Source: Paenibacillus agricola (GTDB lineage: Bacteria > Bacillota > Bacilli > Paenibacillales > NBRC-103111). From it: a stretch of DNA of 64,000 nt. The translations under genes were made by a program, and so were the position numbers. Under the pieces are notes generated by a model. That model did not search any database. It saw nothing but the letters and a program-made list of their open reading frames with translations, and had not been told where the DNA came from. Positions 61,361 to 64,000 of this stretch are shown in pieces (the first letter of the stretch is position 1; every line of letters starts with the position of its first letter). The stretch is from NCBI RefSeq assembly GCF_011440305.1, contig NZ_JAAOIW010000024.1, positions 31,783 through 95,782 on the forward strand. The letters run 5' to 3'.

Positions 61361-62254
61361 CTATCTATTGTTCATATGCATTTTAGTGAATGCCTGCCTA
61401 AACTCTGTAGGAGTCATGTTTTCGTATTTCTTAAATAATTTCATGAAATATTTATCGTCGCCGATTCCTATGGCCAAAGACACATCTTTGATGCTTTGCA
61501 TACTTCGAGAGAGCAGGTCTTTCGCTTTTGATATTTTTTGGCGGTGAATATATTCCTGCAAATTTATGCCTGTTCTCTGCTTGAAAAAACGGGATAGGTA
61601 ATCTTTATTATAATTAAACTTCTTTGCGATCATGGCTACAGTAATGTCTTCCGTAGCATGGATGCGGGTCCATTCCATAATTTTTTCCAGGTTATAATCT
61701 TTTCCCGACTTTTTTCGCGGCATATAGAAATTCGTAATCGTCTGTTCAGAAAGCTCGATAAGCAGAGAAGTTAACAGGTAATAACCGCTGTATTTCGTGT
61801 AATAGTTCGAATTCACAGCATGCATAAGCTGATGGAACAAAATATTGACCCTTTCTATACCGGGTGGTGCAGAAAAGAGCGGGATATAGATATCGGCAAT
61901 ATTTTGGCGTGAATCGGGATCCATGCGGAAGATAGATACGTCTCCATCCATGCTCTCTGCATCTATCAGCTTATAACCTACAGGAAAATGGAAATGAAAC
62001 CAATAAAATGATAAGGTTCCTTCACTTTCGATATAACCATGGTGCGTACAACCTGACGGCAGCAATAGAACAGTTCCGGGCTTTACTTCATATTGAATAT
62101 CTTCCATCTGGATATAAAGCGTCTTATTGACGCCAATGATGATTTCAAAACTATCAATATTACGTTTAGTATGTATCCATGGAATCTCTGAAACAAATTG
62201 GCCGCCTGATATAAACTCAACAGGATTAGCGATATTGGCTTTAAAAAACTGCAT
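61361..62254 (-). CDS. AraC-family transcriptional regulator
   Basis: A 297-residue regulator with an N-terminal cupin sensor (about 10-150, LLLPSGCTHHGYIESEGTLS) and a C-terminal AraC pair of helix-turn-helix motifs (about 190-290, VAMIAKKFNYNKDYLSRFFK and ending ENMTPTEFRQAF). It is divergent from the solute-binding gene at 62501, which it likely activates in response to a sugar. The start follows TAGGTGATGGC. Confidence 0.9.
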   Translation of the reverse strand: MQFFKANIANPVEFISGGQFVSEIPWIHTKRNIDSFEIIIGVNKTLYIQMEDIQYEVKPGTVLLLPSGCTHHGYIESEGTLSFYWFHFHFPVGYKLIDAESMDGDVSIFRMDPDSRQNIADIYIPLFSAPPGIERVNILFHQLMHAVNSNYYTKYSGYYLLTSLLIELSEQTITNFYMPRKKSGKDYNLEKIMEWTRIHATEDITVAMIAKKFNYNKDYLSRFFKQRTGINLQEYIHRQKISKAKDLLSRSMQSIKDVSLAIGIGDDKYFMKLFKKYENMTPTEFRQAFTKMHMNNR

Positions 62255-62374
62255 GCCATCACCTAAATTCGTAAGATTTCCAATCTAACTATAAAATATT
62301 CTAAAGGAAGGAAGAAGTCAATATAATACACCTAATATTTTTTTTGGACTACCGACAAGAGATGATTCCTACGC

Positions 62375-62401
62375 TATACTTTACTTATGAAAACGCTATC
62401 A
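62375..62401 (+). promoter_or_regulatory. Promoter -10 box with overlapping cre site
   Basis: TATACT at 62375-62380 is a good -10 box without a strong -35, fitting an activator-dependent promoter. TGAAAACGCTATCA at 62388-62401 matches the cre consensus at every fixed position and covers the expected start site, so CcpA repression is likely. Confidence 0.6.
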
Positions 62402-62500
62402 TAACTGGCGACAATAGGGAGGGAATCAATCTGATCTGGCATGGAATGCCATTTGCTTTCAAGCAAAGGAATCATGAATTTAACGAGAGGGGTTTAGTCA

Positions 62501-63838
62501 ATGAGAAAATCAAGATTAGTGATCGGTAACACGTTGGTGCTGTCGCTGCTGCTGTCCGCATGTTCAGGCTCACTACCGGCATCTGAGCAGCCATCCTCTA
62601 AAGAACAAGCAAAAAATACTAGTAATGAGGTTGTGAACCTGCAGTTTATGGGGTGGGAAGCAAGCCCTTTAGAAACGGATAGTGTAAAAAAAGGTATAGA
62701 AAATTTTATGAAGAAAAATCCGAACATCAAAGTTGAATATACTCCTGTTCCAGGCGGTACGCAATATGTTTCAAAGCTTCTCACGATGCTGGCTGGAAAC
62801 GCAGCCCCCGACGTATTTTTCTTAGGCGCTAGAGAATACCGTTCTTTCCAGGAACGTAATGTGCTTCTTGACCTTACACCTCAATTTAAGCTTGAATACA
62901 AGTTAGATGAATTCATTCCTTCTTCTGCACAAATCATGGAGATAAAAGGAGGTATTTACGGTGTAAGCAGCTGTACGGTTTCTCCAGTACTTTACTACAA
63001 CAAGGACGTGTTTGATAAAGCAGGTCTCCCTTATCCGCCGGTCGATCCTGCGAAAGCATGGACTTGGCAACAGTTCGTAGATGTTGCCAAGAAGCTGACC
63101 ATTATGGATGGAGGTAAGGTTACCCAATACGGAGCTTATGGATTTGAGGATTTTGGAGTTGTCATTCCGGAAATGTCCTCAAACGGTGGGAAGCTCTTTG
63201 CTAATGATGGAAATACAATGGCTATCAATACATCGGAAAACAAAACAGCCTTTCAGGCAATTCTTGATATGCGTAAAAATGATGGAGTGGCACCGGAAGC
63301 CAAATTACTTGAAAACATTGGGATGAAACCCGCACAAATGCTTCAAAGCGGAAAGATCGGGATGCTAGTGACGGGTTCCTGGGCATTGCAAGAGATTGCA
63401 ACAATGAAATTCCCTGTTGGGGTAGCTGCGCTTCCGCAGTTCAAGAAAGCGGTAACCATCGGGCAAGCTCACGTGCATTCCGCATGGAAAAACACAAAGC
63501 ATCCAAAGGAAGCTTGGAAATTGATCAGTTACCTTTCATCAGAGGAATATCAAACCGATCTGATTAGCTCGGGTCTGTGGATGCCCAACCGTAAATCGCT
63601 TTATACTCAGGAGGGAATTAAAAAATGGTTTAATACCAAAGTCCATCCAGAGGGTTTCATTGAATTGGTTCCATATATCAGAGACGCTGAGGCGGATCCT
63701 CGTACTTTAATCAGTAACATTAAGGTGAATGCGATCATAACGGAAGAAATGGATAAATTTTGGTATGCCAGCCAAGCAGCGGATGTCACTCTTAAAAATA
63801 TTGAGAGCAGAGGTAATAAAGAGTTGGCGACAAAATAA
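62501..63838 (+). CDS. Carbohydrate ABC importer, solute-binding lipoprotein
   Basis: A 445-residue family-1 binding protein with lipobox LLSA-C21. FMKKNPNIKVEYTPVPGGTQ near residue 68 and YGVSSCTVSPVLYYNKDVF near residue 152 are the typical cleft segments. The ribosome site GAGAGGGG precedes ATG 62501. It is the first gene of the AraC-controlled importer, whose permease gene starts at 63893. Confidence 0.92.
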   Translation: MRKSRLVIGNTLVLSLLLSACSGSLPASEQPSSKEQAKNTSNEVVNLQFMGWEASPLETDSVKKGIENFMKKNPNIKVEYTPVPGGTQYVSKLLTMLAGNAAPDVFFLGAREYRSFQERNVLLDLTPQFKLEYKLDEFIPSSAQIMEIKGGIYGVSSCTVSPVLYYNKDVFDKAGLPYPPVDPAKAWTWQQFVDVAKKLTIMDGGKVTQYGAYGFEDFGVVIPEMSSNGGKLFANDGNTMAINTSENKTAFQAILDMRKNDGVAPEAKLLENIGMKPAQMLQSGKIGMLVTGSWALQEIATMKFPVGVAALPQFKKAVTIGQAHVHSAWKNTKHPKEAWKLISYLSSEEYQTDLISSGLWMPNRKSLYTQEGIKKWFNTKVHPEGFIELVPYIRDAEADPRTLISNIKVNAIITEEMDKFWYASQAADVTLKNIESRGNKELATK

Positions 63839-63851
63839 AAAAATGGTATAA

Positions 63852-63872
63852 AGCCTCAGGTTAACCTGGGGC
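63852..63872 (+). other. Short hairpin between binding protein and permease genes
   Basis: CCTCAGGTTAACCTGGGG forms a short stem without a T-run. Such stems often protect the 3' end of the highly expressed binding-protein part of the message. Confidence 0.4.
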
Positions 63873-63892
63873 TCTTATAAAGGGGAGATAAA

Positions 63893-64000
63893 ATGAACTC
63901 CAAAAAAACATTGCAAATTGATACCCCTTACAGGGGAAATTTGGAACATAAGCCAACAAAGAGCCGATTTGTTGAGAAGCTTTTGTATAAGGACGGTACT
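63893..64000 (+). CDS. ABC sugar permease, start only (cut by window edge)
   Basis: Thirty-six codons after AAGGGGAG. The charged N-terminus ending RFVEKLLYKDGT is typical of the cytoplasmic lead of MalF-type permeases just before the first helix. The identification is mainly from position after a solute-binding gene. Confidence 0.55.
   Translation, partial: MNSKKTLQIDTPYRGNLEHKPTKSRFVEKLLYKDGT

Noticed and set aside
1..64000. tRNA or rRNA genes
   Set aside because: No cloverleaf or rRNA core sequence was noticed on either strand by eye; a tRNA search program would settle this.

Overview
The window looks like chromosomal DNA of a spore-forming Bacillales species, most likely Paenibacillus or a close relative. 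The supporting evidence is CotF-type spore coat genes, a GerA/GerC/GerB germinant receptor operon, strong GGAGG-type ribosome binding sites with frequent TTG and GTG starts, a YesN/YesM-type two-component pair, and several carbohydrate ABC importers that carry no ATPase gene of their own. The species cannot be fixed from the sequence alone. No rRNA, tRNA or CRISPR array was seen.

Layout. 1-1.3 kb: the end of a zinc alcohol dehydrogenase followed by two small spore coat genes, as in the B. subtilis adhB-yraE-yraD cluster. 1.4-9.4 kb: a carbohydrate or sugar-acid locus with a divergent M24-fold hydrolase, a LacI regulator with paired operators, a TRAP transporter (DctQMP), an aldo/keto reductase and an aldose 1-epimerase. 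9.4-13.4 kb: decayed DNA holding IS1182, IS6, ABC-F and Fic remnants and a 145-bp repeat block. 13.4-17.7 kb (minus strand): an operon for an MHS-type MFS transporter, a second M24-fold protein, IolB and a GntR regulator. 18.2-21.9 kb (minus): ger operon. 22.1-32.6 kb: response regulator and histidine kinase, then an operon with two related sugar epimerases, a zinc dehydrogenase, a CUT1 ABC importer and a Gfo/Idh/MocA oxidoreductase. 32.7-35.3 kb: insertion sequences and a broken solute-binding protein. 35.5-40.9 kb: a c-di-GMP-I riboswitch followed by CheY-like, DUF342, HD-GYP, XRE, GAF and GGDEF genes. 41-47.4 kb: a degraded accessory region with a phage-like fragment, group II intron pieces, a broken AAA_13 ATPase, a second copy of the 145-bp block, small unknown genes including a possible HEPN protein, and an IS3 orfB split by an intron remnant. 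47.5-58 kb: LacI, a CUT1 importer, two large unassigned proteins that look like carbohydrate-active enzymes, and a DUF4432 mutarotase-like protein. 58-61.3 kb: more remnants (IS6, permease, GH2, the 5' end of a group II intron) around an ArsR regulator with a large C-terminal domain. 61.4-64 kb: AraC regulator divergent from another sugar-binding lipoprotein and the start of a permease.

How it works together. Most of the intact genes form regulator-importer-enzyme cassettes for plant or microbial carbohydrates. Each cassette has its own local regulator, and several promoters carry cre-like sites that suggest CcpA control. The importers probably share an ATPase encoded elsewhere, as MsmX does in B. 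subtilis. The most unusual intact systems are: (i) the riboswitch locus, whose mRNA senses c-di-GMP while its genes encode both a likely cyclase and a likely phosphodiesterase; (ii) two M24-fold proteins that have lost residues required for peptidase chemistry and sit in two different uptake cassettes; (iii) the large unassigned enzyme pair at 52-56.8 kb.
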